This document shows positions 9,642-18,674 of a stretch of DNA of 64,000 nt, in pieces. The notes under the pieces are model-generated. The model was not told the origin of the DNA. It did not search any database and was given only the letters and a program-made list of their open reading frames with translations. Position 1 is the stretch's first letter. Each line of letters begins with the position of its first letter. The DNA comes from Enterocytospora artemiae (lineage: Eukaryota > Microsporidia). The stretch covers positions 372,001 to 436,000 of the forward strand of contig JASNGC010000002.1 in NCBI GenBank assembly GCA_038659295.1, read 5' to 3'. The translations under genes were made by a program, and so were the position numbers.

Positions 9642-10580
9642 ATGAATTCTGATCAGGATAGAATCATGCAGAATCTTATTCGTACGGTAGTAAGATGCTT
9701 TTATGAGAAGCATCACATCGTCATCTGTGACATTTTATTGGAAAATGTGATTTTAAGTGATGTGGAACTATGCCAGAAGATGAAGTTGCTGAATAGGGAG
9801 TTTAACAAGTTGGTCATCAAGCTTAAAGAAGATAAATTAATCAAGAGTGAGATAAAGGTGGATGTTGGTGAGGATAACAAGCAAATGCTAAGGACCATGT
9901 ACTTTTTTAACTATGCAGAAGTAAGAAATGTAATCAAATACAAGATATTCAAAATGACAAAGATCCTTGAGAGTAGAGTTAAAATAAAAGATGAGTGCTT
10001 CTATTGTCATCGTTGCGAGATTTCATTTACTTCTCTGGAGGCCCAAGCTTCAATGGACAACTTTGTGTTCACATGTATCTACTGTAAAAGTGAACTGGAT
10101 GAAAGCATAGCAAATTCCAACCAAAACGGAATCGACAATAGGGATCTAATGGCCAATTTGGAAAGGATTATAGAATTGTTAAAGAAATCCGAGGTGTTCA
10201 CAATCCAGTCCCTTGATTACTTTCAAGTTCTTGAACTCAAAAGGGAGAAAGAGTCCAAAACGACAGAGAATACCCTAGAGAATGGTTGCTTAGATGAGAA
10301 GTCTTTGGAAAAACAGGGCAACCTTCCTGATAGATCCTCACAGATTACAAACCCTCTGAAGAACGATCAAAATGCAGAGATTAGTGATTTTGAGTTTTTG
10401 CACAATAACGAACTAAATTTAGTCAAGAAAGTCCACCGCGATCCACCAGCCATAACTGAAGTGAAGGTCAGCGTGAATGGGGAGTTAAAGAACCTCTCTG
10501 CAATTACTGAGGATGATAAAGACAACATGACTGAAGATGAGTATATTGCATACTTTGATGCGTATTCCAAAAGCCAATGA
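9642..10580 (+). CDS. TFA1: transcription factor TFIIE alpha subunit
   Basis: 312 residues from the ATG at 9642, preceded by ACCCCAATT; the longer frame starts only at a TTG. The N-terminal 100 residues form the winged helix of TFIIE-alpha (LLENVILSDVELCQKMKLLNREFNKLVIKLKEDKLI in outline). A zinc ribbon follows: YCHRC at 121-125 and CIYC at 145-148. The C-terminal third is acidic and ends in MTEDEYIAYFDAY, like the acidic tail that contacts TFIIH. Acts in RNA polymerase II initiation, recruiting TFIIH. The reverse-strand neighbour downstream converges on it. Confidence 0.88.
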   Translation: MNSDQDRIMQNLIRTVVRCFYEKHHIVICDILLENVILSDVELCQKMKLLNREFNKLVIKLKEDKLIKSEIKVDVGEDNKQMLRTMYFFNYAEVRNVIKYKIFKMTKILESRVKIKDECFYCHRCEISFTSLEAQASMDNFVFTCIYCKSELDESIANSNQNGIDNRDLMANLERIIELLKKSEVFTIQSLDYFQVLELKREKESKTTENTLENGCLDEKSLEKQGNLPDRSSQITNPLKNDQNAEISDFEFLHNNELNLVKKVHRDPPAITEVKVSVNGELKNLSAITEDDKDNMTEDEYIAYFDAYSKSQ

Positions 10581-10699
10581 CGCTAGTTGTCATAATTTAA
10601 TGAAAAAATAATAAATTCTGATTTGGAGCCCTTAGTTTATTTATATATTAATAAAATTGGGGATTCTCAGATCGTGTTCTGTGTATGAAATTAATCAGT

Positions 10700-11098
10700 T
10701 TAGTTATTTTTATTAAAATAGTGTGACAGTCCAGAATATGCTCCAAAAACTGCAGATCCAGCAATTCTGTTATCTTTTGCTCCAATAGCCCCTGCAATAA
10801 TTCCAGAGTATACACTCGTGTATGTGTCATGCTTTCCTCTGATCTTCTCTGCTACCATTTCAGAAATAGAATATACTGCACTCATTTTAGCAAAGTTTTT
10901 TCCATTTCTATGCATGGATTTGGTGACACTCCTGCTCGATGGGGCAAAAACCCCGAAAATCGAGCCAAATAAATACCCTCTGGTTGTATCCATAGCAATC
11001 TTTTTGACAACAGGCTTCATTATTGCAGCCATGGTACAAGCACTCTCAGCTATTGGTGAAAAGAAAGAATCTGGAGCTTTTTCTATTTTTTTTGCCAT
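10700..11098 (-). CDS. Tim17/Tim22/Tim23-family mitosomal import protein
   Basis: 132 residues; the ATG at 11098 directly follows AGCCCCAA. Several glycine-rich hydrophobic segments are visible: DTTRGYLFGSIFGVF near 38-52, MSAVYSISEMVAEK, then YSGIIAGAIGAKDNRIAGSAVFGAYSGL. The RG-Y-x-F-G start and the GIxAGAxGAxxxR...GSAxxGAxxG pattern are typical of Tim17/22/23 translocase channels. Microsporidian mitosomes keep a minimal protein import machinery, so this is most likely its inner-membrane channel. It is closest in feel to Tim22, but I cannot separate the three subfamilies by eye. Confidence 0.68.
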   Translation of the reverse strand: MAKKIEKAPDSFFSPIAESACTMAAIMKPVVKKIAMDTTRGYLFGSIFGVFAPSSRSVTKSMHRNGKNFAKMSAVYSISEMVAEKIRGKHDTYTSVYSGIIAGAIGAKDNRIAGSAVFGAYSGLSHYFNKNN

Positions 11099-11285
11099 TT
11101 GGGGCTAAAATACCTTTGCAACTTATGAATTTCATTAATTTATGATATAGAGGGATGCCGACGTGTTTTCAAGATTTGATGTCTACAGCAGCCACACTTT
11201 CGTCAAAACGTAATTCAGCCTTTAGTGTATTTGATTCATGGCCCACTTTTCTGCTGCTCGATAATTAAAATTTTTCTCCCATGAA

Positions 11286-12344
11286 ATGCACGCATCTGGC
11301 AAGAAAGGTGGGCGTACAGAAGCTGATGAAGAAATGGCCATTGATGGACGTGAATGTTCGACACAGATTGAGGATTGTGCCAATAAGTGCGACTATTTCT
11401 ACATCTACTCTGCTAATGTAAAACAAAGATGGAAGAACAAGCCTATTATTGATGTACTATCGCAGGAATTTACGAGTAGAGGTAGGGATTATTACCTAAA
11501 AGCAATTGAAGCAGAGGTTATTACTGTGAATAACAAAGCAATACCCCCGGCATACAAATTAAAAGATCAAGATATTATTCGGCATATTATCCATGCTCAT
11601 GAGCCTCCACAGCCAGAGATTGAAATACTTGCAGAGGAAAAAGATTTTATTGTTGTCAATAAACCATCTGGAATCCCATGCCATCCTGTGGGATCGTATC
11701 ACTATTACTCGGTGACAGCAACCTTATTTCCAAACAATCGTGTTGGCTGTGTAAACAGACTAGATATGCCAGTTTCCGGAGTCCTTATTATAGCCGTAAA
11801 CAATCGTCTAAGAATTCACGAGCTGTTGGAGACGGCAACGAAAGTATATGTGGCTAAGGTGAAGGGCCAATTTCCAGAGTGTGTTGATGTTGATCAGCCA
11901 ATTGGAGAGGTTGGAACCAGGATATTAGACATATCTCCAAGTGGCAAGCCTAGCCGTACTAGTTTTAAGAGGATTTCGTATTCTGGTGGATACTCGTTGG
12001 TCCAGTGCATGCCAATCACAGGTAGAACTCACCAAATCCGAATACACATGAAATATTTAGGTTTTCCCATACTTAATGATATTCTATATGGTGAGGCCGA
12101 TGAAATATTAGAAACACCACTTTTCGATTGCTCGGCTAAAATCGATGACTTTTACAAATTAGTTCCTAGATCTGATGAAAAGTCGGACTTTGAAAAGTTT
12201 GATTTTGTGGTGAAAAATTGTAAAGGAAGGCAAAACAGGACATTTTTGATTAAAGATGCATTTATTTGCTTGCATGCATGGAAGTATATATTTGATGGCA
12301 GGGAATATGAGGCTCCACTTCCTGGGTGGGCATTAAACTTCTAA
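11286..12344 (+). CDS. tRNA pseudouridine synthase, RluA/PUS9-RIB2 type
   Basis: 352 residues. An S4-like region (residues 50-100) precedes the RluA catalytic domain: VVNKPSGIPCHPVGSY (123-138), CVNRLDMPVSGVLIIA with the catalytic Asp at 160, then YVAKVKGQFP and GRTHQIRIHMKYLGFPILND. The pattern NRLD-M-P-V-SG instead of RLD-xx-TSG and the N-terminal KNK-x-I-x-DVL region fit the fungal PUS8/PUS9 enzymes that modify U32 of tRNAs. A CCC block ends just before an overlapping out-of-frame ATG at 11281; the enzyme frame starts at 11286. Confidence 0.88.
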   Translation: MHASGKKGGRTEADEEMAIDGRECSTQIEDCANKCDYFYIYSANVKQRWKNKPIIDVLSQEFTSRGRDYYLKAIEAEVITVNNKAIPPAYKLKDQDIIRHIIHAHEPPQPEIEILAEEKDFIVVNKPSGIPCHPVGSYHYYSVTATLFPNNRVGCVNRLDMPVSGVLIIAVNNRLRIHELLETATKVYVAKVKGQFPECVDVDQPIGEVGTRILDISPSGKPSRTSFKRISYSGGYSLVQCMPITGRTHQIRIHMKYLGFPILNDILYGEADEILETPLFDCSAKIDDFYKLVPRSDEKSDFEKFDFVVKNCKGRQNRTFLIKDAFICLHAWKYIFDGREYEAPLPGWALNF

Positions 12345-12467
12345 AGGATATCCTGCAGAGTTTAACTGGATATTAAGGCATGTAATATGCTTAACGTTTA
12401 TTTCCGACTGGAATAATCAAGTTCTACAATTAATAGACTGAAAATTTTGTTGTTTTTGTTGGCCTTA

Positions 12468-13274
12468 ATGAGTCTAGAGGAGGATGAGGAAATCGTCTAT
12501 TACCTAGAGAAAGTGGACGATAAGTTCTCGATGATAAAGGGAGTTTTAAGAGAAATCAGAGCGAAGATTAAGATCATTGGCCAAACAAATAGGGTTTTGG
12601 TTGAAAATTGTAAGCCATGGATTGACTTTTTTGGGATAGAAAAGATGGAGCTGAGAGAGGATGACGACAGTATAGATGGAAATTCGGTAAGAATTTTGGA
12701 GGGAAAGGAACCGAACAATCCATTTGAAGTTTTGGATGAACAATCCAATTTTACTAACGGATCATTGATTAATGACAACAAGACACCTTTTTCGTCCTCT
12801 ATTATTCAGCTAAGTAAAGATCGATTTTCCAGGTACAATCTACCAGATTCATCAATGGATACTATTGGACAGAAGCAGGCTTCTGAAAACAATATGAATT
12901 TCAATGGCATGTTGTCAGATGGTAATTTCGGTGATAGAGATTTTCTAAAATATTTTTCCAGCAGTAGCTTGATAAAGCCGGACAATAGTATAATATTAGA
13001 TGAGAGCATCGTACGTTCGGACCACAACGGAAATATTGACGAGGAAAGTGCAACTAGAGAGTTCAAGTTGGAGGAAGTCCCAGAGATATTTCGTAAGGAA
13101 GAATGCTTATCTCAAATCTACAGATTTATAAAAAAGCAAGGTAAAGTATCGTTGGATGATATTTATAGGAATTTCAAGGATATCCCACCAGAAAAAATAG
13201 ATATTTTGCTGAATTTTCTTACAAGACGTATGTATATTCGTAGGAAGTTTAATCAGTTGCTAATCGATAGCTAG
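12468..13274 (+). CDS. ASK1-like DASH/Dam1 kinetochore subunit
   Basis: 268 residues from the ATG at 12468 (preceded by GGCCTTA). The first 60 residues, EIVYYLEKVDDKFSMIKGVL then ENCKPWIDFFG, match the conserved helix-loop-W-x-x-FF segment of Ask1, a DASH/Dam1 ring subunit that couples kinetochores to microtubules. The middle is low-complexity and Asp/Ser/Asn-rich. The last 60 residues look like a small winged helix (EECLSQIYRFIKKQGKVSLDD, then IDILLNFLTRRMYIRRK), which is unusual and not something I can tie to Ask1. The assignment rests on the N-terminus. Confidence 0.5.
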   Translation: MSLEEDEEIVYYLEKVDDKFSMIKGVLREIRAKIKIIGQTNRVLVENCKPWIDFFGIEKMELREDDDSIDGNSVRILEGKEPNNPFEVLDEQSNFTNGSLINDNKTPFSSSIIQLSKDRFSRYNLPDSSMDTIGQKQASENNMNFNGMLSDGNFGDRDFLKYFSSSSLIKPDNSIILDESIVRSDHNGNIDEESATREFKLEEVPEIFRKEECLSQIYRFIKKQGKVSLDDIYRNFKDIPPEKIDILLNFLTRRMYIRRKFNQLLIDS

Positions 13275-13488
13275 TTGATGGCTAAAGACGATTGAATAAA
13301 ATATGTTTATTTATGAAAAGAACATGCAAATGTGCTATTTTAATTCTGGAAAATCTTATGTCTAATATTCCAGCTGTTAGCAATGTTATATCCAGATTTC
13401 TGTGCCACTATCCCCACGATTCAGATAGAATTACTATTTTATTCAACTAAAATCCGAAAAACTAGTAGTATATTGGGTTGCATTTCAT

Positions 13489-14370
13489 CTATTTGATAGA
13501 TACAATACCACAACCAACGGTATTCTCAACTGCTGTCAAATATGCAAACATAGGCCCAAAGTCTGCTCTTACCTTGCATCCACCATATAAAGAAATTGCT
13601 GGATATAATTTCTTATAGTCACAATGGAGAAACTCCCCACATGTCTCCTGTCCATTTACATAAAATTTAATTATTGCAGATCTCTGGCCATAGGTAGACT
13701 TATCTACTGTCACTCCGCCAGAGCCTGCTGTTGATTCGTAAACAACCACAGGTGAAACGCTTTCGGAGAGTGGGCCAACGGTATGTCCTGTTGATGGACC
13801 AAAATCACTTTCAGGACTAAATTTGTAAATTCTGCAACTTACTACATCTCCTTTTCTCAATCTAGGACCACACAAATTCCTTACTGAGTTATGAAACTTG
13901 TAGCCATTTGCACTTCCATATGAAAATCCTTGTCTATCTACACCAAGCGGCCCATTTAATTCACATTCTTTGGTACCAAAGCCAACCCTACACGCTCCAG
14001 TACAACTCAAGAGCTGGACCTCAAAGTAATCTACATGTAAACTTGGTTCAATGATTACTGTTCTGTAACTATCTTCAATGCTCTCAAAACATCCCCTGGA
14101 CTTATCTATTCTAAATGCATTTTCGTTGATTATTGAAAAATGTTGGAGTAAGCTTTTTGGTCTTCCAGACATTTTGGGGCAGTCTAAAATATCGTAGCAA
14201 AATATAGATTTTGTGAGACCGTTGTTATTAAAAGAGGAGTTATAAGGATCATTTAGTGATTCGTGAGTCTTATCTTTATTGAAAACGGAGATTCCTGGAC
14301 ATTTTTGTTTCTTTGATAGGAAAAAACAAGTATCAAGCAGATGACAGTAATCTGACAATTGCAGTAGCAT
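13489..14370 (-). CDS. BRE2: BRE2/ASH2-like SPRY protein of the COMPASS H3K4 methyltransferase
   Basis: 293 residues. A SPRY domain covers about residues 85-285: YFEVQLLSCTGACRVGFGT, then ELNGPLGVDRQGFSYGSANG-YKFHNS, RKGDVVSCRIY, IIKFYVNGQETCGEF, and YPAISLYGGCKVRADFGP. The combination of PLG-x-D, FSY-x-S-x-x-G-x-KFH and the long loop between the two halves is specific to ASH2L/Bre2. The N-terminal Cys-containing stretch is not recognisable as a PHD. The family forms a heterodimer with the DPY30/SDC1 and RBBP5 partners and stimulates SET1 on histone H3K4. The loop at 195-230 is Ser/Gly-rich. Confidence 0.85.
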   Translation of the reverse strand: MLLQLSDYCHLLDTCFFLSKKQKCPGISVFNKDKTHESLNDPYNSSFNNNGLTKSIFCYDILDCPKMSGRPKSLLQHFSIINENAFRIDKSRGCFESIEDSYRTVIIEPSLHVDYFEVQLLSCTGACRVGFGTKECELNGPLGVDRQGFSYGSANGYKFHNSVRNLCGPRLRKGDVVSCRIYKFSPESDFGPSTGHTVGPLSESVSPVVVYESTAGSGGVTVDKSTYGQRSAIIKFYVNGQETCGEFLHCDYKKLYPAISLYGGCKVRADFGPMFAYLTAVENTVGCGIVSIK

Positions 14371-14413
14371 GAAATAATTTATAAAATTCCAATTGCGTTA
14401 AGCTGTATGATGG

Positions 14414-15277
14414 CTATATACTTCTGTTTTTATAGATCAGCTCTGCAATATGGTCAAAAACATCATGAAAAATCACTTTTCCATCATCACACGATTGTGC
14501 AATGCTCGATTGGAGAGGAATAGACCCCAAATAATCTATTCCGACTGAGTTACAGTAGTCTTCAACATGCGAATTTGAAAGGAAGGTATTGGTGTGGCCA
14601 CAGTAAATGCATTCGATATCCTTCATATTCTCTATCATTCCTAGTAAATTCAAATTTAGTTTGTTACAGAATGATATTTGTCTCTTTACATCATTCAGAG
14701 CTATAGATTGGGGTGTTGTAACTAGGATGCCAAACGTCGGTTTGATGAAATTTGCAAGTGCCAGGTGTTCATCTGTAATGTTTGGTGGTGTATCAATTAT
14801 CATTGTGGAAATATTATCCAAATTACAGTTTTTTAGAATTTTCTTGGCGTAGTGAGTTTTTGTGGAAGAATCAAACACCAAATTGTCCTGGAAATTATCC
14901 ACATGTGAAAGAGAGATGACCTTTAGATTAGGCTCAACTACAATAGGGTCGAACCTTGCTTCAGAGTTGTGAACAAATGCATCCATTGTATTTGTCAATC
15001 GAGGAATACTTGGACCAGAGAGATCAAAATCAACCAGAATCGTTTGGAGCCCAAGTTTTGCCACTGCAGATGCGATGTTTCTGGAGATTGTACTTTTCCC
15101 CACTCCTCCCTTTCCACTTAACACAGCTACGATAATGTCGAGATTCTTGAGATTGTTTTCAATGACAGGGATATCTTCATCAGGTTTAGAGCTTGCACAA
15201 ATACTAGCATTAGGACATCCTTTGCATGACTCAGCCTTTCCAGCTTCTCCACTGCTAACCCCTGGGCATTTCTCCAT
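14414..15277 (-). CDS. NBP35: cytosolic Fe-S cluster assembly P-loop ATPase
   Basis: 287 residues from the ATG at 15277, which follows CCCCAAA; the longer frame upstream is not conserved. Four N-terminal cysteines (4, 18, 21, 27; CPG...CKGCPNASIC) are the NBP35 N-terminal [4Fe-4S] site, absent from CFD1. The deviant Walker A GKGGVGKST is at 55-63, the MRP signature is present (VDFDLSGPSIPRL), and the C-terminal bridging CxxC appears as IYCGH near 220. NBP35 with CFD1 is the scaffold of the CIA pathway. Microsporidia keep this pathway because mitosomes exist chiefly to feed Fe-S assembly. Confidence 0.95.
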   Translation of the reverse strand: MEKCPGVSSGEAGKAESCKGCPNASICASSKPDEDIPVIENNLKNLDIIVAVLSGKGGVGKSTISRNIASAVAKLGLQTILVDFDLSGPSIPRLTNTMDAFVHNSEARFDPIVVEPNLKVISLSHVDNFQDNLVFDSSTKTHYAKKILKNCNLDNISTMIIDTPPNITDEHLALANFIKPTFGILVTTPQSIALNDVKRQISFCNKLNLNLLGMIENMKDIECIYCGHTNTFLSNSHVEDYCNSVGIDYLGSIPLQSSIAQSCDDGKVIFHDVFDHIAELIYKNRSI

Positions 15278-15581
15278 TTTGGGGAATGATTTTCCAAAAT
15301 AAATTATAGTGTGCATATATAATTCTATATCTCGTCTGAACATAATGTCTATGGTCTACATTAACCCATAGATGTGCTATTTAAATAGAACATACCGATC
15401 GTTTCCATAATATCGGGATCTCGCCACAAACTATAAATATTTTTAGTAAAAGTTAGTAAGGCTGTTCTGTAGGTAACCGCTGAATAAATAAGATTGGAGT
15501 AGCCTTCCAACTTTATTTGTTTAACAAACAAATGTTATAAATAAACTCCCTGTCGAAATCAACTCGAATGTTTATAAGCCC
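15278..15581. other. intergenic gap, divergent promoters
   Basis: Head-to-head spacer between NBP35 and phospholipase D. It carries the CCC blocks of both genes at its ends, a small inverted repeat CTATGG/CCATAG near 15351-15373 and another TTTGTTT/AACAAA near 15517-15533. No gene or RNA recognised. Confidence 0.4.
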
Positions 15582-18401
15582 ATGCCCAAAAAATCAATGG
15601 ATCAGTATTCTAAAATAATGAAGTCCTGTTTGTTAATTCCCTTCAAACACAACAGAATGTTTTCAAAATCTCCACCTATGCCTATTGTCTTGTCTAGGCT
15701 TTTGTTGTCTGTTGTTGAAACTGAATCGAATGTCTTATTTACAATTAGGCTGCAATATGGAGAATATACCTGGGAGATTATTAGGAATATTGTAACGATT
15801 TTCACATTAAAGGCTGCTATAGAGTTACTGGGAATCAGACTGAGACACATCAATAAACGCCGGCTCATTACAAACGATAGACACTCAGAGATCCAGCTAT
15901 TCCTAAATGACGTTTTGGATAAAGTTGAAAATGAAGAAATTCATGAGTTACATAAATTTCTGGAAATTTCAAGCATATCATTTATTGGACCTAAAATATT
16001 TGATTATCCCATGAATGTAAAAATACAAGAAATAGATGAGGCACATTGCTGTTGTGGGAGTGATGGGATTATCAGCTATGAGGAAAAGTTTATTTCGTTG
16101 AAGAGCAATTTCATAGCCATAATAGACTGTAAAACCAATAAGATTGAAAATATTTTGTTTATATCTTACGATTCTAGGCTTTCTGTTGAAAATATGGCAC
16201 TCTCCAGGAGGTTGGTTATATTTCTCTCTTCAAAGGTAATTAAGATCACATCCCATCATCTGAATCATATAGAAACCCTGCATGAGAAGCTAAAAGATTA
16301 CCTCAACAGTGTAAACACAAGTGAAATCAGTTCGTTTGCCCCTTCAAACTATCTCTCTACGGTCGATTTTATAGTTGATGCGAGATCATACTTTTCGGAA
16401 ATTTACAAATCATTCAAGGCAGCCACAGATGAAATATTCATAGCTGGGTGGTGGATCTATCCGAATCTGTATCTGAAAAGAAGATTCAAACATGGCAAGC
16501 TAAGAAAGAAATATCGGCTATCCAATATCTTAAGAACCAAGGCTAAGGAAGGTGTCAAGATCTATATATTAGTATTTAAAGAAAATACAATTGCCTTGCC
16601 CAACGATTCATCCTACACTGAGCAGGTGTTGGGGAATATTCATAAGAACATTACAGTCATAAGACACCCTCTATTTAAGGCTGTAGGGTTTACTTACTGG
16701 AGTCATCATGACAAGATTGTAGTTGTTGACCAGAGGATCTCCTACCTGGGGGGCTTGGACTTAGCACTTGGAAGGTACGATGACTTTGATCATAAGTTGT
16801 TCGACCAGCAAAAATCGCCGGGAAATGAGGAGAAGCACTCAAAAAATGAAAAAAGGAAAAGGGACGCAACGTCAAACAATACGTTTTCCGGGACAAACAG
16901 TATGGTGGGAAACAAAAGCAACTCTGATCTGCTTATTATGCCTGATATGTGGGATGTAGATAACCAGAAAACCGAATCTTCTGATACACATAGGCAGCCT
17001 GAAGAGCCTATTCATCATCAAAGTCCACCAGGAAATAAATCGAATAATCATATGTTAGTTGAAACACTTGTGGGGTCTACTTACCCTGGCGAAGTTCAAT
17101 ATGCTGATGGCTCATTCTGGCCCGGTATGGATTTTTCCAATCCTTTGAAGAGAGACTTTACAATAGACTTTGAGGATGAGATGGCAGAGATAATTGACAG
17201 GAAGGGTGTGCCCAGGATGCCATGGCACGATGTCCATTGTAAAATCACTGGCAGGTCATCTTACGATATCACATGCCATTTTATAGAAAGATGGAACTTT
17301 GCATTGAAAAATGTAGATATCAAAAAAGACCTTTTGGTACCCCGCTTGGAGCAACAAAACACAATAACACATCTTAAGACACAGGTCATCAGGTCTCTTA
17401 GCTATTGGTCTGGGGGCATTGGAACTGAAAATTCCATAGAAATAGCCTATATTTTCTTGATAACAAATGCGCAGAAGTTTATTTATATTGAAAATCAGTT
17501 TCTGATTACAAAAATAGATGAAGAGTCGACGGAAGGCCCTCGAAACCGAATAGGAAGAGCAATTGTAAATAGGATCAAGAGGGCATACCTAGAAAATGAG
17601 GAGTTCAAAGTGTATATTATTTTGCCACTCATGCCAGCGTTTGAAGCAAATTTTGAGAATAATTATGCTTCATCACTAAAAAGGGTAATTAAAATCCAGA
17701 ACGATTCTATTATTGGCAAACAACACTCGATGAGTGAGGTTCTGAAGAAAGACGGAATAAATCTATTTGATTACATGCTTTTTCTAAGTCTGAACAAATA
17801 CCAGCTGTATCAAGGCCAGGCATTTCAGGAAGAGATATACATTCATTCGAAGATATTGATTGCTGATGGTAAAAGGGCAGTGGTTGGAAGTGCAAACCTG
17901 AATGATCGAAGTCTTTTGGGCCATCGAGATTCAGAAATTTCCATTTTGGTTGATGAGACTCGCGATGGCGAAAAGGTTGAAAACTTGTTAAAGCAGCTGC
18001 TTCAGGAACATTGGAACATCGACACTAAAAATAAACTGGCGACCACAGACAGATATGTTGAATCTTTATGGAAGTTATTTCTAGAGAGAGAATGGATTTA
18101 CCTGGAAAGCAAAAGGGTATTTGATATTTTTAAAAATGTGGCATACAAAAATACCACTGCTTTTCGAAATGTGTTTAGAACAATTCCAGATAACTCTATT
18201 GAAAGTATTAGGGATTTAAACCGTTTCAAATGTATCAAGGGATTGGCCTTCCAAAAAGATTCTACTGAATTGGTTCAATCTGAATTAATGAAAATACAGG
18301 GCAGGGTAGTGATATATCCATACAATTTTCTTTGCAAAGAAGTGTTTATTAACAAAATTATCAGCACAGATAGTTTGGTATCGGATATAGTATATCATTA
18401 A
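15582..18401 (+). CDS. SPO14: phospholipase D (PX-PH-PLD type)
   Basis: 939 residues; ATG at 15582 follows AAGCCC. The N-terminus (about 45-85) has a PX-like strand-helix pattern (FTIRLQYGEYTWEIIR), then a PH-like region. Both catalytic motifs are intact: HHDKIVVVD near residue 374 with GGLDL after it, and IHSKILIADGKRAVVGSANLNDRS near 753. IYIENQFLI marks the region before motif 2. A hydrophilic insert of about 100 residues (410-500, rich in K/N/S) separates the domains. The enzyme hydrolyses phosphatidylcholine to phosphatidic acid on membranes; in yeast it is needed for sporulation membranes. A role in spore or polaroplast membranes here is only a guess. Confidence 0.93.
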   Translation: MPKKSMDQYSKIMKSCLLIPFKHNRMFSKSPPMPIVLSRLLLSVVETESNVLFTIRLQYGEYTWEIIRNIVTIFTLKAAIELLGIRLRHINKRRLITNDRHSEIQLFLNDVLDKVENEEIHELHKFLEISSISFIGPKIFDYPMNVKIQEIDEAHCCCGSDGIISYEEKFISLKSNFIAIIDCKTNKIENILFISYDSRLSVENMALSRRLVIFLSSKVIKITSHHLNHIETLHEKLKDYLNSVNTSEISSFAPSNYLSTVDFIVDARSYFSEIYKSFKAATDEIFIAGWWIYPNLYLKRRFKHGKLRKKYRLSNILRTKAKEGVKIYILVFKENTIALPNDSSYTEQVLGNIHKNITVIRHPLFKAVGFTYWSHHDKIVVVDQRISYLGGLDLALGRYDDFDHKLFDQQKSPGNEEKHSKNEKRKRDATSNNTFSGTNSMVGNKSNSDLLIMPDMWDVDNQKTESSDTHRQPEEPIHHQSPPGNKSNNHMLVETLVGSTYPGEVQYADGSFWPGMDFSNPLKRDFTIDFEDEMAEIIDRKGVPRMPWHDVHCKITGRSSYDITCHFIERWNFALKNVDIKKDLLVPRLEQQNTITHLKTQVIRSLSYWSGGIGTENSIEIAYIFLITNAQKFIYIENQFLITKIDEESTEGPRNRIGRAIVNRIKRAYLENEEFKVYIILPLMPAFEANFENNYASSLKRVIKIQNDSIIGKQHSMSEVLKKDGINLFDYMLFLSLNKYQLYQGQAFQEEIYIHSKILIADGKRAVVGSANLNDRSLLGHRDSEISILVDETRDGEKVENLLKQLLQEHWNIDTKNKLATTDRYVESLWKLFLEREWIYLESKRVFDIFKNVAYKNTTAFRNVFRTIPDNSIESIRDLNRFKCIKGLAFQKDSTELVQSELMKIQGRVVIYPYNFLCKEVFINKIISTDSLVSDIVYH

Positions 18402-18674
18402 AATGATACTAATATGGGATACACTAATAAACATGTTGCCAAGGTTTTGTATGACAGACACTATCTTATATGTCCCTAACTCTTGAGAATTCATAGTAGA
18501 TGTTTTGGATACTATACGTATACGTTGCAACCATAAACAGGTCTTAGATTCAGAATAAACACTAGAAGGCAGTAATTTTACAAACTTATTTTTTGATTAT
18601 AAAGGAACAACTTAAGAAACAGAATTTATTTCTTTTTACAATATATCCTGCTAATATAATCTACTTTTCTATGC

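Noticed and set aside
13313..13450. Intact forward ATG frame of 45 codons between the ASK1-like and BRE2 genes
   Set aside because: Weak codon bias (about half purine-first), no CCC block, no family; not enough to call a gene.
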